NCBI GenBank assembly: GCA_025358255.1 | Contig: JANYKC010000071.1 | Span: forward strand, 1 to 55,176 | Reading direction: 5' to 3' | Source: Spirochaetaceae bacterium | Lineage (GTDB): Bacteria; Spirochaetota; Spirochaetia; Treponematales; Rectinemataceae | DNA length: 55,176 nucleotides | In this document: piece by piece, positions 8,077 to 16,925 of the stretch | Layout: every line of letters begins with the position of its first letter | Position numbering within the stretch: position 1 is the stretch's first letter | Translations under genes and position numbers: made by a program | Notes under the pieces: generated by a model | Seen by the model: only the letters and a program-made list of their open reading frames with translations | What the model was told of the DNA's origin: nothing | The model's database searches: none

Positions 8077-9119
8077 GCCCTGTGGCCGCGGGCCAGCTGC
8101 CGCGGCAACCTCAGGCGGAAGAGGCCGCCCTGCGAGCCTTCGGCCTCCAAGGTACCTCCCATCTGCTGCGCGAGGGTCGTGACAAGCCTGAGTCCTAGCG
8201 AGTCTTCCCTCATGGGGATGGGTGTCGTGAAACCCGGACCGTCATCGCGCACCGACACCTCGAGCCCCCCTTCCGGTAGGGAGGCCACCGCCAGGTCGAT
8301 ATGCTTGCCGCCGTACTTGATCGCGTTCGTCAGGAGCTCGTTGACGCAAAGGCCGAGGTAGAGGACGGATTCCTGGGGTATGGCCAGGCTTTCCAGGTTG
8401 AGCTCGAGCCGGGCTCCGCTGTCCGTGCCAGAGAAAGCGGCGAAAAGGTGCTCGGCGATCGAGGCCAGGTATTCGTCCAAGGGGAGGTCCGATCCCGATT
8501 TTTGCCTGAAAAGGCTGTTGTGCAGCGCCGCTATGGAATGGATGCGGGACTCGAGGGCGTCCATGCGCTCCCGCGCGGGGCCGTCCGCCAGGGAGGATGA
8601 CTCCAGGCTGATGAAGCTGAGCACCATGTTGAGGTTGTTCTTGATGCGGTGGCTGAGCTCGTGCATGAGGGTCTCTTTCTCCGCGATCGCCAGGCGCAGG
8701 TCCTGCTCGACCTTCTCCCTCCGCCCGATCTCCAATTGCGCCTGCAAGGACTTGGCGGCGATGTCCGTGCGGTCCTCCACGGCGAAGAGGGCTCCGCCCT
8801 TCGATGGCAAGGCGCTCGCCGTGCACTGGCGGACCCGTGGCACGAGGGTGGCCTGCTTGCGCGGAAAGAGGTCTCCATGGAGCTGGTAGGAGAGCACGAC
8901 CGGAGGGCCGCCCGCGAAGAGGGTCGCGAGCCGCGAGGAGATCGCGGGATCGCGGAAGCGCGGCAGGAGGTCACGCAGGTCGCGCCCGACCGCCTCCTCC
9001 CTCCTGATGTCGGTCCAGCCTTCCATGCAGAGGTTCCAGTACAGGATCGTATAGTCGCCCGCGATCGAGAATGCCCCGATGGGCATGGAGTCGAGCAGCG
9101 CGAATCCTTCGTCGTTCAC
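8070..9119 (-). CDS. PAS sensor histidine kinase, HisKA_2/HWE type
   Basis: 349 residues from a GTG (9117-9119) that overlaps the stop of the REC-CheC gene (GTGA). An N-terminal PAS-like domain (residues about 5-120, MPIGAFSIAGDYTILYWN) is joined by a coiled coil to HisKA_2 with the phosphorylated His157 in LMHELSHRIKNNLNMV, then an HATPase domain with CVNELLTNAIKYG, VRDDGPGF and a GLRLV box. No transmembrane segment is visible, so it should sense a cytoplasmic signal. The coupled REC-CheC protein is its likely partner. Confidence 0.9.
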   Translation of the reverse strand: MNDEGFALLDSMPIGAFSIAGDYTILYWNLCMEGWTDIRREEAVGRDLRDLLPRFRDPAISSRLATLFAGGPPVVLSYQLHGDLFPRKQATLVPRVRQCTASALPSKGGALFAVEDRTDIAAKSLQAQLEIGRREKVEQDLRLAIAEKETLMHELSHRIKNNLNMVLSFISLESSSLADGPARERMDALESRIHSIAALHNSLFRQKSGSDLPLDEYLASIAEHLFAAFSGTDSGARLELNLESLAIPQESVLYLGLCVNELLTNAIKYGGKHIDLAVASLPEGGLEVSVRDDGPGFTTPIPMREDSLGLRLVTTLAQQMGGTLEAEGSQGGLFRLRLPRQLARGHRAQ

Positions 9120-10105
9120 GGCATGGCCTTCGAGTCGCGCATCATGCGCGCCAGGTCCTCGAAGGAGAGGAGGGAGAGGAAGAGGGCGATGTCGCCGTCG
9201 ATGCGCAGGTCGGCGACCGCGAACCTGGCGCGCACGAGGAGGATGACGCCGCGGGTCGCGAGGGATATCTCGCTCACCAGGGCCATGGCTCCACCCTCGA
9301 GGTAGGAGGGGACGGTATAGGACATCTCGATCCCCAGGACATTGGAGATGGTGCCGAGGACGGCGTTGATCACGATGTTTCCGACCTCGCACAGCGCGCC
9401 AGACCGCATGGAATCCCGGTCCGGCTTGCCCTTGGCCTCCTCCCCCATGACGCAATCCGCCAGCTTGGTCGCATCCTTCGAGGTGAAGATGAGCTCGATC
9501 GAGGCGTCCAGGCCGCCGGCGCAGCGCATCTCGATCGCCGCCAGCTTGTCCGAGCCTTCCTTCGAGAACCGTGCGGTGAGCCCCTCCGCCGACATCAATT
9601 CGATGGACGGCACCGACAGGTCGATATGGGAGCGGAGCATGGTGCCGAGGACCTCGGCCGCCTTGCCGATGGCGATGTTCATGAGCTCCTCGAAGGCGTC
9701 CTTGAGGAAGGGCTCGAGCACGGGGAGAGGCGCCGCGGGGAGAAGCGCCGCGGGGAGAAGCGCCGCGGCGATGGCCGATTCGAGGGCCTCTTTCCTCAGC
9801 GGCTTGGTGACGAGGCCTGCGGCTCCGAGGGCCCTGACCCGGGCCTTCGTGGAATTCTGGATGTCGGCCGTCACGACGATCACGGGGACGTCCGAGCCGC
9901 GGGCCGCAAGCTCGCCAAGCACCTCCGTGCCCCCCTTGCCGGGCATGAGGAGGTCGAGGATCACGAGGTCATAGTTCCCGCAGGAAAGCGTGTCGAGCGC
10001 CTCCTGTCCGGACGCGGCCTCGGTGAGGTCGTGGGCGCTTCCGATAAGGCGCGTCAGGATGTCACGAGAAGTCGATGAATCATCGACGATAAGAATCTTT
10101 GCCAA
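9116..10105 (-). CDS. receiver-CheC fusion protein
   Basis: 329 residues. An N-terminal receiver domain (phosphoacceptor Asp51 in DLVILDLLMPGKGG, lysine in LVTKPLRKEAL) is joined by an Ala/Leu/Pro linker to a CheC phosphatase domain holding both active motifs: Glu140/Asn143 in FEELMNIAIG and Glu240/Asn243 in LCEVGNIVINAV. I chose the TTG start at 10103-10105, preceded by GGGGGGAG, because the promoter at 10126-10153 would begin transcription near 10119, downstream of all earlier starts. A phosphatase switched by its own receiver domain would link the coupled kinase to chemotaxis adaptation. Confidence 0.88.
   Translation of the reverse strand: MAKILIVDDSSTSRDILTRLIGSAHDLTEAASGQEALDTLSCGNYDLVILDLLMPGKGGTEVLGELAARGSDVPVIVVTADIQNSTKARVRALGAAGLVTKPLRKEALESAIAAALLPAALLPAAPLPVLEPFLKDAFEELMNIAIGKAAEVLGTMLRSHIDLSVPSIELMSAEGLTARFSKEGSDKLAAIEMRCAGGLDASIELIFTSKDATKLADCVMGEEAKGKPDRDSMRSGALCEVGNIVINAVLGTISNVLGIEMSYTVPSYLEGGAMALVSEISLATRGVILLVRARFAVADLRIDGDIALFLSLLSFEDLARMMRDSKAMP
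9722..9766 (-). repeat. 3 x 15-bp in-frame GC-rich tandem repeat in the REC-CheC linker
   Basis: Three copies of a 15-base unit (GGGGAGAAGCGCCGC on the plus strand; the first copy differs by one base) encode repeated AALLP between the receiver and CheC domains. It has the same length as the ParA repeat and a similar GCGCCGC core. Confidence 0.85.
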
Positions 10106-10125
10106 GGCTCCCCCCAATGGATGTA

Positions 10126-10153
10126 AGTATAGCTTTTCCCCACATGGATACAA
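10126..10153 (-). promoter_or_regulatory. sigma70-type promoter of the REC-CheC/kinase operon
   Basis: Read on the minus strand: TTGTAT (10148-10153), 16 bases, TATACT (10126-10131). Transcription would start near 10119, about 14 bases before the TTG start codon, leaving room for the G-rich ribosome-binding site. Confidence 0.6.
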
Positions 10154-10280
10154 TCGCGATTGGACAGATTCGAGATTGAACGGCAATTTCTCCAGCGAAG
10201 AAGGCCGCGATTCCACCAGGGATGGACCATGTGCGGCAAATGCCTTCCTTTCGGCGCTTGCCCTGGCTATAATGGTGCAA

Positions 10281-10754
10281 ATGGAAGCATCAGACGGAAT
10301 TGAGGGACAAGCCGGGCGGCGTCAGGTCCTCGATGTGGCGATTGTGGCGGAACTGTGGTCCAGGACCTACAACACCGACGGCAAGCCGGATTGGTCCCAT
10401 ATTTATCCTTATTACCACCCCGACATCGTTTTCCAGGACTCGATCCAGCGCATCGAGGGAAAGGACGAATTTGTCGCCCTGTGCTCGCGGCTCACCAAGA
10501 GGTGCCAGCAGCTGCGGATGGACATCCATTCGGTGGCGCGCAGCGGCGATGTCATCTTCCTCGAGTGGACCATGACCATGATGTTCCGCAAGTTCCCGAG
10601 CACCCCCATGTACGGCGCCACGAGGCTCAGCCTCCACGAGGACGGGCGCATCATCGCCCAGCGCGACTATTACGACCTCTGGGGCGACATCTTCAACGGG
10701 ATTCCCGGTTTCCACCGGGGCTATCGGCGCTTCATGCGCAGGCATTTCGGCTAG
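10281..10754 (+). CDS. SnoaL-like (NTF2-fold) protein
   Basis: 157 residues. The pattern fits the NTF2-like/SnoaL fold used by small isomerases, cyclases and lactone hydrolases: IVAELWSRTYNTDGKPDWS at the start, YHPDIVFQDSIQRIEGKDEF in the middle, and a C-terminal YYDLWGDIFNGIPGFHRGYR. A perfect TATAAT (10268-10273) sits 7 bases before the ATG and there is no ribosome-binding site, which suggests a leaderless start; an in-frame ATG at 10272 is the alternative. It is followed after 15 bases by an SDR, a pairing often seen in which both act on one small lipid or polyketide-like substrate. The substrate is unknown. Confidence 0.8.
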   Translation: MEASDGIEGQAGRRQVLDVAIVAELWSRTYNTDGKPDWSHIYPYYHPDIVFQDSIQRIEGKDEFVALCSRLTKRCQQLRMDIHSVARSGDVIFLEWTMTMMFRKFPSTPMYGATRLSLHEDGRIIAQRDYYDLWGDIFNGIPGFHRGYRRFMRRHFG

Positions 10755-10769
10755 ATTAAGGATTGCGGC

Positions 10770-11702
10770 ATGAAACGTGAACTCCCCGACCAGCTCCGCT
10801 TCCTCACGAACCGGAAGGCGGTCCAAAAAAGCACCGACGCCTCGATGGAGGGCAAGACCTGCGTGATCACTGGCGCGACCTCGGGGGTCGGCCTCGAGGC
10901 GCTGCGGAGCCTATCGGCCGCCGGCGCCGATGTCGTGATGCTCTGCCGCAACCGGGGCAAGGCCGAAGCCGTCAGCGCCGAGACGTCGGCCCGCAGCGGC
11001 ACGCGGATCGACATAGTCATCGCCGATCTCACCGACCTTGATGCCCTGCGCGCCGCCGCCGCGGAGATCCTTGCGCGTTTCCCGCGCATCGATGTCCTGG
11101 TCAACAGCGCCGGCCTCCATTCGACCACCCTCACGAGGACCCCGGCGGGCTTCGAGACGGTGTTCTGCGTCGATCACCTGGCACCCTTCCTCCTCACGGG
11201 CCTCCTCATCCCCAGGATGGTGGAGAGCGCCCCCTCGCGCATCATCCAGGTCAACTCCGAGGGGCACCGCTTCAACGGCCTCGATCCCGAGGACCTTGAC
11301 TGGAAGCGCCGCCATTACACCGGCCTCCGGGGCTACGGCGCCGCAAAGAGCGCACAACTCCTCTCCGTGTGGGAATTCGCGCGGATCCTCGAGGGCACCG
11401 GGGTGACGATCAACGCGATGCATCCGGGCGACCTGCGCACCAACATCGGAAGCAACAACGGCATCCTCTACCGGGCCTTCCTCCACACGGTGATCTGGCC
11501 CTTCCTCAAGGACCCCGCGATCTCCGGACAGGCCCTCCGCTGGATGGCCGCCGCTCCCGGGCTCGACGGCGTCAGCGGTCGCTACTTCCACCTCACAATG
11601 GAGGAGAAGCCCGCGGCCCATGCCCTTGACCCGGAGCTGGGGCGCAAGGTCATCGAACGCAGCCTTGCGATGACGGGACTCCCGGGGATGGCCATCGGCT
11701 GA
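10770..11702 (+). CDS. short-chain dehydrogenase/reductase, retinol-dehydrogenase-like
   Basis: 310 residues. The Rossmann motif TGATSGVG lies at 34-41, the NSAG motif near 112, a serine in VNSEG at 163, and the catalytic Tyr189 and Lys193 in GYGAAKSAQ. The long N-terminus and the INAMHPGDLRTNI segment resemble the retinol dehydrogenase/WW-domain oxidoreductase branch. It is probably an NADP-dependent oxidoreductase of a hydrophobic alcohol or ketone. It follows the SnoaL-like gene and is preceded by AAGGA. Confidence 0.9.
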   Translation: MKRELPDQLRFLTNRKAVQKSTDASMEGKTCVITGATSGVGLEALRSLSAAGADVVMLCRNRGKAEAVSAETSARSGTRIDIVIADLTDLDALRAAAAEILARFPRIDVLVNSAGLHSTTLTRTPAGFETVFCVDHLAPFLLTGLLIPRMVESAPSRIIQVNSEGHRFNGLDPEDLDWKRRHYTGLRGYGAAKSAQLLSVWEFARILEGTGVTINAMHPGDLRTNIGSNNGILYRAFLHTVIWPFLKDPAISGQALRWMAAAPGLDGVSGRYFHLTMEEKPAAHALDPELGRKVIERSLAMTGLPGMAIG

Positions 11703-11727
11703 GCCGGACAGGATGGGGCAGCCGGTG

Positions 11728-12021
11728 TCATGTCGCCGGGCCGGCAGTAGGGGATGTCGGCACGAGGATGAAAAAGGCCGACGCGAACGCGCTGAAAAGG
11801 AAGAACGCGAAGGGCCGCTCAAAGACCGATGACTGGTTTTCCTGCCTTGCCTTCAGGGCGCCAGGAGAGAACAATACCCCCGATGCCAGGGCCAGCAGGT
11901 CCCCGAGGTTCAGCATGGCCATCTCCGGGATGGCAGCCCACGTGGGCATCACATGGAAAAAGATGCGGGCATGGGCGACATCGGTTTGCTTGATGGATGG
12001 GTCTTGGATATCGCCTTTCAT
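11728..12021 (-). CDS. small membrane protein coupled to the CrtI-like oxidoreductase
   Basis: 97 residues; the family is not recognised. The ATG overlaps the stop of the oxidoreductase gene (ATGA), which is the main argument that it is real. Two hydrophobic stretches are visible: LGDLLALASGVLFSPGAL in the middle and FAFFLFSAFASAFFILVP near the C-terminus, separated by a polar segment, giving a likely two-helix hairpin. It may anchor or assist the oxidoreductase. Confidence 0.6.
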   Translation of the reverse strand: MKGDIQDPSIKQTDVAHARIFFHVMPTWAAIPEMAMLNLGDLLALASGVLFSPGALKARQENQSSVFERPFAFFLFSAFASAFFILVPTSPTAGPAT

Positions 12022-13679
12022 TTTGCTCTGCTCCGATGGGGGCCCATTGCCGCGCCGCGGAGGGCGCCCAGGGCCTTGGCCACGGCATCAGCGGCGAGCT
12101 TCCCTGTCATCATAGAGACCGGCAGGCCCGAGGGGCTGAAGGTCCACATCCCCGCCTGCCACACGCCGGGTATAGGCGTGAGGACGGACTTCGCCACGGC
12201 CGGCAGGTTGTGGACTGCCGGCATGACCGGATTGGTGAATGCCCAGCCGGTGATGGCCCCGTCCGCGTTTCCCGTCATCCGCTCGATGGAGAGGGGCGTG
12301 GACGTCGAGCTGTCGATCACAGCGGTCTTGAGGCCCGGGAAGACGCCCCCGTCCAGGACATCGATGATGGTGTCGCGGCACAGGTCGCGGTACTCGTCTT
12401 CCCATCCCATCCGCGAGACATGCCGCAGGAGGGAGTGGTCGAGGAGGTAGCTCACGATGATGCCGGTCTTGCCCGCGGGGGCAAGGCTCGCGTCGCGCAG
12501 GGCCGGACAGGAGACCTCAAACGTCGTGCGCTCGAGATGGCGCCTTGTCCAGCCGAGGATGCGGGACTTGTCGATGGAGAAGGGGGCGCCGCCTTCGCCC
12601 GCCTTCGGGGCGTGGTCCCGGATCTCCTGGATGGGCACGGAGGAGAGTCCGAGCCTGGACGGCGTGCAGAAGAAGTGCGGGCCGCAGCGGTCCGCGAAGT
12701 AGGACGGGTCGATATCAAGGGAAAGATACAGGGTGAAGACCGAGTCTCCCCCTTTCAGGTTTTCGATGGAAGCCCGCTTCTCCTCGATCCGCTTTTTCGC
12801 CTTGGCATCGCGAAGTGACGAAAGGTCGAGCGAGCGGTAGAGGGCCTTCTGGTCCGCGGCCCACAGCAGGGTCTTCCAGGAATGGCTTTCGCCGCGGGAA
12901 TCCAGGAGGGTCCTGGTGCCCGGGTCCACGCCGGTGACCCTTGTCCCCCGCCGGATCTCTCCCCCTTTGGCAAGGATAAAGTCCTCCAGCTTGCCCACGA
13001 GGCTGCCCGTGCCGCCCTTGGGGTAGAGGTAATCCAGGTAGAGGCTGAAGTAGCTCAGGGCGAAGAAGGCCGGCGTGCCCTTGAAGAAATGCTGGTCGAT
13101 GATGTCGATGAGGGCCCTGTTGCCGGAAAGCGAGGCCAGGAAGGCGTCTATCGGAGCGCCAAGCTTGGCGACCTTGGGCATGGTCAGGGCGTATTTGAGC
13201 ATCCAGGGGAGGATGGTCTTGAAGACATACCCAGGATCGCTCTTCAGGTCCAGGAAGAGGGGGTTGTCGATCCCGTAGAGGACGTCCATGTAGCCCATGA
13301 CGCGGCGCAGTTCCCCGATGATCCGGCCGATGTCGCCCCGGCTCTCCGGGAATTGCCTTTCAAGAAGGGCCTGGTAGTCCCCGAGGCTGTCCTTTGACGA
13401 AAGCCGCAGCACCTCGCTGCCGATCCCGATGGAAACCGGGCTTTTTAACATCTCGATCTCCATCCCGAGCTGCCTGAGCATGGGGAGGACGATTCCCGAG
13501 TTCTCTATGGCCCGCGCGCCGCCGTCGAAGACAAAACCGTCGCGCTCGAAGGAATTGACGAGGCCCCCGACCTTGTCCTCTTTTTCGCAGAGGAGGATGC
13601 TGGCTCCGGATTTGGAAAGATAGGCGGCCGCGGTGAGTCCCGCCGCCCCTCCCCCGACCACAATGACATCGTAGCTCAT
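12018..13679 (-). CDS. CrtI/phytoene-desaturase-like FAD oxidoreductase
   Basis: 553 residues. The N-terminal dinucleotide-binding motif VIVVGGGAAGLTAAAYLSKS is followed by the acidic end of strand 2 (LLCEKEDKVGG) and the FDGGARAIEN segment typical of COG1233 enzymes (phytoene dehydrogenase, carotenoid isomerase, all-trans-retinol saturase). The C-terminus has GVWQAGMWTFSPSGLPVSM, the second FAD-contacting motif. It lies between a START lipid-binding protein (14 bases upstream) and a small membrane protein, so an isoprenoid or other lipid substrate is likely. No phytoene synthase is nearby, so a carotenoid role is unproven. Confidence 0.87.
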   Translation of the reverse strand: MSYDVIVVGGGAAGLTAAAYLSKSGASILLCEKEDKVGGLVNSFERDGFVFDGGARAIENSGIVLPMLRQLGMEIEMLKSPVSIGIGSEVLRLSSKDSLGDYQALLERQFPESRGDIGRIIGELRRVMGYMDVLYGIDNPLFLDLKSDPGYVFKTILPWMLKYALTMPKVAKLGAPIDAFLASLSGNRALIDIIDQHFFKGTPAFFALSYFSLYLDYLYPKGGTGSLVGKLEDFILAKGGEIRRGTRVTGVDPGTRTLLDSRGESHSWKTLLWAADQKALYRSLDLSSLRDAKAKKRIEEKRASIENLKGGDSVFTLYLSLDIDPSYFADRCGPHFFCTPSRLGLSSVPIQEIRDHAPKAGEGGAPFSIDKSRILGWTRRHLERTTFEVSCPALRDASLAPAGKTGIIVSYLLDHSLLRHVSRMGWEDEYRDLCRDTIIDVLDGGVFPGLKTAVIDSSTSTPLSIERMTGNADGAITGWAFTNPVMPAVHNLPAVAKSVLTPIPGVWQAGMWTFSPSGLPVSMMTGKLAADAVAKALGALRGAAMGPHRSRAK

Positions 13680-13693
13680 ATATTTTTTAATAT

Positions 13694-14455
13694 CTATGTA
13701 GATGCCGCCGGAGTCAAGTTGGCACCTGCCTTTTCCCGCGCAAGCTTTTCCATCCGGCGGTGGAGCGCCTGGAGGAAGAACCGCGTATTGATGAAGTTGA
13801 GCGGCGCAGGCGGGATGATGCCTGCAAGGTCGGCGTAGTTGACGCAGCGCACCTCGCTTTGCCCTTGGCCGAGCGGGTCGACCCTGATGGCGAAGGTGTT
13901 GAGCGCGCGCACCCGTCCCCCCGGGGGCGGCTGCTCGGCGCTATAGCGGCTTCCGCCGGGACAGGAGGCATGGAGTATGGATTTCGAGACGAAGAGGCGG
14001 GAGGGCGGATCGACCGCGTTGAGGACGACAAACTCGCGCTCGTGCATGAAGGGCATGGAGGCTCGCGCCCGAGCCGCCTCCAGCCTGCAGCCAGGCTTCC
14101 AGTCCCAGGCTTCCAGGGGCGGCAACGTGTGGTCGGCGGGATCGCTCATCGGGTCGATGACGGCGTAGCCCTGCGGCGAGACAAGATGGTCGAAAAGGGC
14201 CTGGGCGTCCATCCCGACCCTGCCGGTGGAACGCGTGAGAAGCACGCCCGAAGCGGCGAAAGCCCCTTTCACGGGGCAGGCCTCGACGCGCAAACCTCGG
14301 CTGCCGGAGAGGGTCCTCCAGCCTTGCGAGGCGAGGATGAGCTCGATCTCCGCGACCATGCCCGCGGCAAAAGCGGGGCCGTCGGTCACGTAGCCCTCGC
14401 CGCGTATCTCCCGTGCAGGGATCGACTCGACCAAGACCGTCGGCACAGGGCCCAT
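13694..14455 (-). CDS. START-domain lipid-binding protein
   Basis: 253 residues. The middle and C-terminal parts fit a START/SRPBCC lipid-transfer domain: ALFDHLVSPQGYAVIDPMSD, HEREFVVLNAVDP, then ALNTFAIRVDPLGQGQSEV and a late ADLAGIIPPAPLNFINTRFF, which matches the closing helix of START proteins. No clear signal peptide. The start has a good GGAGG site five bases upstream. It heads an operon with a CrtI-like oxidoreductase, suggesting that it presents a hydrophobic substrate to it. START proteins are uncommon in bacteria. Confidence 0.78.
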   Translation of the reverse strand: MGPVPTVLVESIPAREIRGEGYVTDGPAFAAGMVAEIELILASQGWRTLSGSRGLRVEACPVKGAFAASGVLLTRSTGRVGMDAQALFDHLVSPQGYAVIDPMSDPADHTLPPLEAWDWKPGCRLEAARARASMPFMHEREFVVLNAVDPPSRLFVSKSILHASCPGGSRYSAEQPPPGGRVRALNTFAIRVDPLGQGQSEVRCVNYADLAGIIPPAPLNFINTRFFLQALHRRMEKLAREKAGANLTPAAST

Positions 14456-14603
14456 TTTTCCTCCCTATGGAAAATTGATCCTAGCATCGAATTTTCCCCC
14501 GCGCCATATAGCGGCGCTTCGTGGAAAAAGCTAAAATGTTCAAAGCTGTGCGCCTCTCCTGCAAGGGCCGCGGCATACGAGAGGCATCCTTAGGAGGAAG
14601 GTC

Positions 14604-16925
14604 ATGAGCACAAAACGCAAGGTGAGGTATACGCCATTATGGATCGTCCTCGTGCTTCCCTACCTCCTGGTCTTCATCGTCTCCCTCGGTGCCATTGTGT
14701 TCTCCAGCCTTGCCGCCGGCTCCGCGACCGTCAAATCCATGACCAACCTCCTGTCCTGGAGGACGGCCGCAGGCATCGAGGCGAAAGTCTCCGCCTACCT
14801 GGAGGCTCCCCAGCTTTTGCTCGGCGTCCTGGCCCGCGAGGGCGAGCTGGGCGCCGTAGACCTTGACAAGCCCGGAAGCTTCGGGCCGCTTTTCCACGGC
14901 ATCGCGGGCTTGTCTCCCTCCGTTGGGAGCCTCTATTTCGGCAACAAGGCCGAGGGTGCCTGCATCGTCAGCCGGACCCCCGATGGCGCGGAGCGCCTCT
15001 TCCTCCGCGATGCCTCCACAAAAGGCAAGCTCGAGTCCTATGCCCTGGATGCCGCGGGAAGCCCCGGCCCCCGGGAGGACAGCGTGGATTTTTTGCCTTC
15101 GGCCCAGGGATGGTTCCAGGGCGCGGCGGTGCACAAAGCCCCCGGCTGGACCGCCATCCATGCCGATCCCCAATCGGAATCCCTCATGCTCTCCTCCTAC
15201 ATCCCCGTCAAGGACGGCAATGGCCGGCTGAAAGCCGTATTCGCCGCCGATCTTGGCCTTGCCCGGCTCGGCGAAATCTGCAAGGCCTCGGTCCAAGGCT
15301 CGAGCATGACGGCAGTCATCGTGGGCTCCGGCGACCTCCTCATCGCCTCGAGCTCGGGCGGTCCCCTCCTCAGGAAGGGAGAGGACGGGAAGCCCGTCAT
15401 GGTCAAGGCATCGGAGTTCCCGGATCCCGTACTCGCCGCCGCTGTGGGATTCCAGGGTGCCGACGCCGTGAGCGCGGCGAGCGAAAGCAATTCCACCTGG
15501 TATGCGGAATTCCGCCAAGGCCAAAGCTCCTACTTCCTCTCGTCGAGCCCCTTCCGGGACAACAGTGGCCTTGACTGGCGCATCCTGATCTATGTGCCGG
15601 TCGACCAGGCCATGGCCCTCCTCAAGACCCAGACCTTCATCGGCTTGGGCATCTCCTTCGCCCTCCTGGCCATTGGGCTGGCCGTCATCCTCCTCGTCAT
15701 CCGCCGGCTGACGGCTTCCGTCGGCCATATCCAGCAAGGGCTCGCCGCCGCGGCCAAGGGTGACCTCCGCGCGGCCGGGGGAAGGCGCGACAGCACCGAG
15801 ATCGGCCTCATCCAGGCTTCCGTCGTGGAGCTCTGCTCAAGCCTCGCCCTCATCATCGCGGGGGTCCGCGAGGCCGCGGAGAAAAGCGCGGCCTCGGGCG
15901 AGACCCTCGCCACCCATTCGGCCGAGTCCGCGGCGACCATCACGCTGATGTCGTCGACCATCGCTTCCATGCGCGGCCAGACCGAGAAGCTCGATGCCGC
16001 GGCACTGACGGCGGAAAAGGCGCGCTCGGACATATCCGGCGCCTCACGGACCGTGCTCGAGTCGGTCAAGGAGCTCGAGCATGCCCTGGTCATGGCGAGC
16101 GGCCTCATCCGCGAGGTGGCCACGAGCCTTTCGGGCCTCGAGGGCAAGGCGCGCGGCCAGCAGGACCTGGCGGCACGGGTCTCGGGACTGGGCGTCCAGA
16201 GCCAGGAGAGCGTCCAAGGCGCCGTGGACGCGATGCGCGGCATGGATGAAAGCGCCCAGGAGACCCTGGAGCTCGTCGATATCATCAATGGCATAGCCTC
16301 CCAGACCAGCCTCCTGGCGATGAACGCGGCCATAGAGGCCGCCCATGCCGGCGAGGCCGGGCGGGGCTTCGCCGTCGTCGCCGACGAGATCAGGAAGCTC
16401 TCCGAATCCACGGCGGAAAACGCGCGGGGCATCAGCTCCACCATCGCGGCCACCGTCGCTGCGGTGCGCTCCGCGGACGAGGCGACCACGAGGACGAGCG
16501 TCTCGATGGCCGCCGCCCTGGAGGGTGTCGAGGGCATCATCGGGGAGCTGGCGAAGGACTCGGCCGCCCTTGGCGACCTTGCGGTGCGCAGCGGCGAGGT
16601 CCTGTCCGCGCTTGAAGGCCTGTCCCGCACGACGGACGGCCTCTCGGGGGCTTCCGAGCGCCTTGGAAAGGGCTCCTCCGTGATCGCGGACGCGATGTCG
16701 GACGTGCGCCGCCTCTCCGCGGAGAACCGCGACGCCGCGGATGAGATCAGCCTGGGCATCCGCGAGATCGACGAATCCGCTGCCCGCCTTTCCGGGCTCT
16801 CCCGCGAGAACGCCGACACCGCGGCATCTATACGGTCGGCGGTGGAAAGCTTCAGGATCGAGGAAGCCGCCCTTGACCCCGAGGATGCGCCCTTGGGCTC
16901 CGGGGAAGGCTCCCGTGGAAACTGA
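14604..16925 (+). CDS. transmembrane methyl-accepting chemotaxis protein
   Basis: 773 residues. TM1 is [20 protein letters not shown] near the N-terminus; an extracytoplasmic Cache-like domain (residues about 40-340, with SAQGWFQGA and [10 protein letters not shown]) follows; TM2 is [20 protein letters not shown]; then a HAMP domain and a long coiled-coil signalling domain with tip [20 protein letters not shown]. It has the usual MCP architecture for sensing an external small molecule. AGGAGG precedes the start. The exporter gene that follows begins inside its last codons. Confidence 0.95.
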   Translation: MSTKRKVRYTPLWIVLVLPYLLVFIVSLGAIVFSSLAAGSATVKSMTNLLSWRTAAGIEAKVSAYLEAPQLLLGVLAREGELGAVDLDKPGSFGPLFHGIAGLSPSVGSLYFGNKAEGACIVSRTPDGAERLFLRDASTKGKLESYALDAAGSPGPREDSVDFLPSAQGWFQGAAVHKAPGWTAIHADPQSESLMLSSYIPVKDGNGRLKAVFAADLGLARLGEICKASVQGSSMTAVIVGSGDLLIASSSGGPLLRKGEDGKPVMVKASEFPDPVLAAAVGFQGADAVSAASESNSTWYAEFRQGQSSYFLSSSPFRDNSGLDWRILIYVPVDQAMALLKTQTFIGLGISFALLAIGLAVILLVIRRLTASVGHIQQGLAAAAKGDLRAAGGRRDSTEIGLIQASVVELCSSLALIIAGVREAAEKSAASGETLATHSAESAATITLMSSTIASMRGQTEKLDAAALTAEKARSDISGASRTVLESVKELEHALVMASGLIREVATSLSGLEGKARGQQDLAARVSGLGVQSQESVQGAVDAMRGMDESAQETLELVDIINGIASQTSLLAMNAAIEAAHAGEAGRGFAVVADEIRKLSESTAENARGISSTIAATVAAVRSADEATTRTSVSMAAALEGVEGIIGELAKDSAALGDLAVRSGEVLSALEGLSRTTDGLSGASERLGKGSSVIADAMSDVRRLSAENRDAADEISLGIREIDESAARLSGLSRENADTAASIRSAVESFRIEEAALDPEDAPLGSGEGSRGN

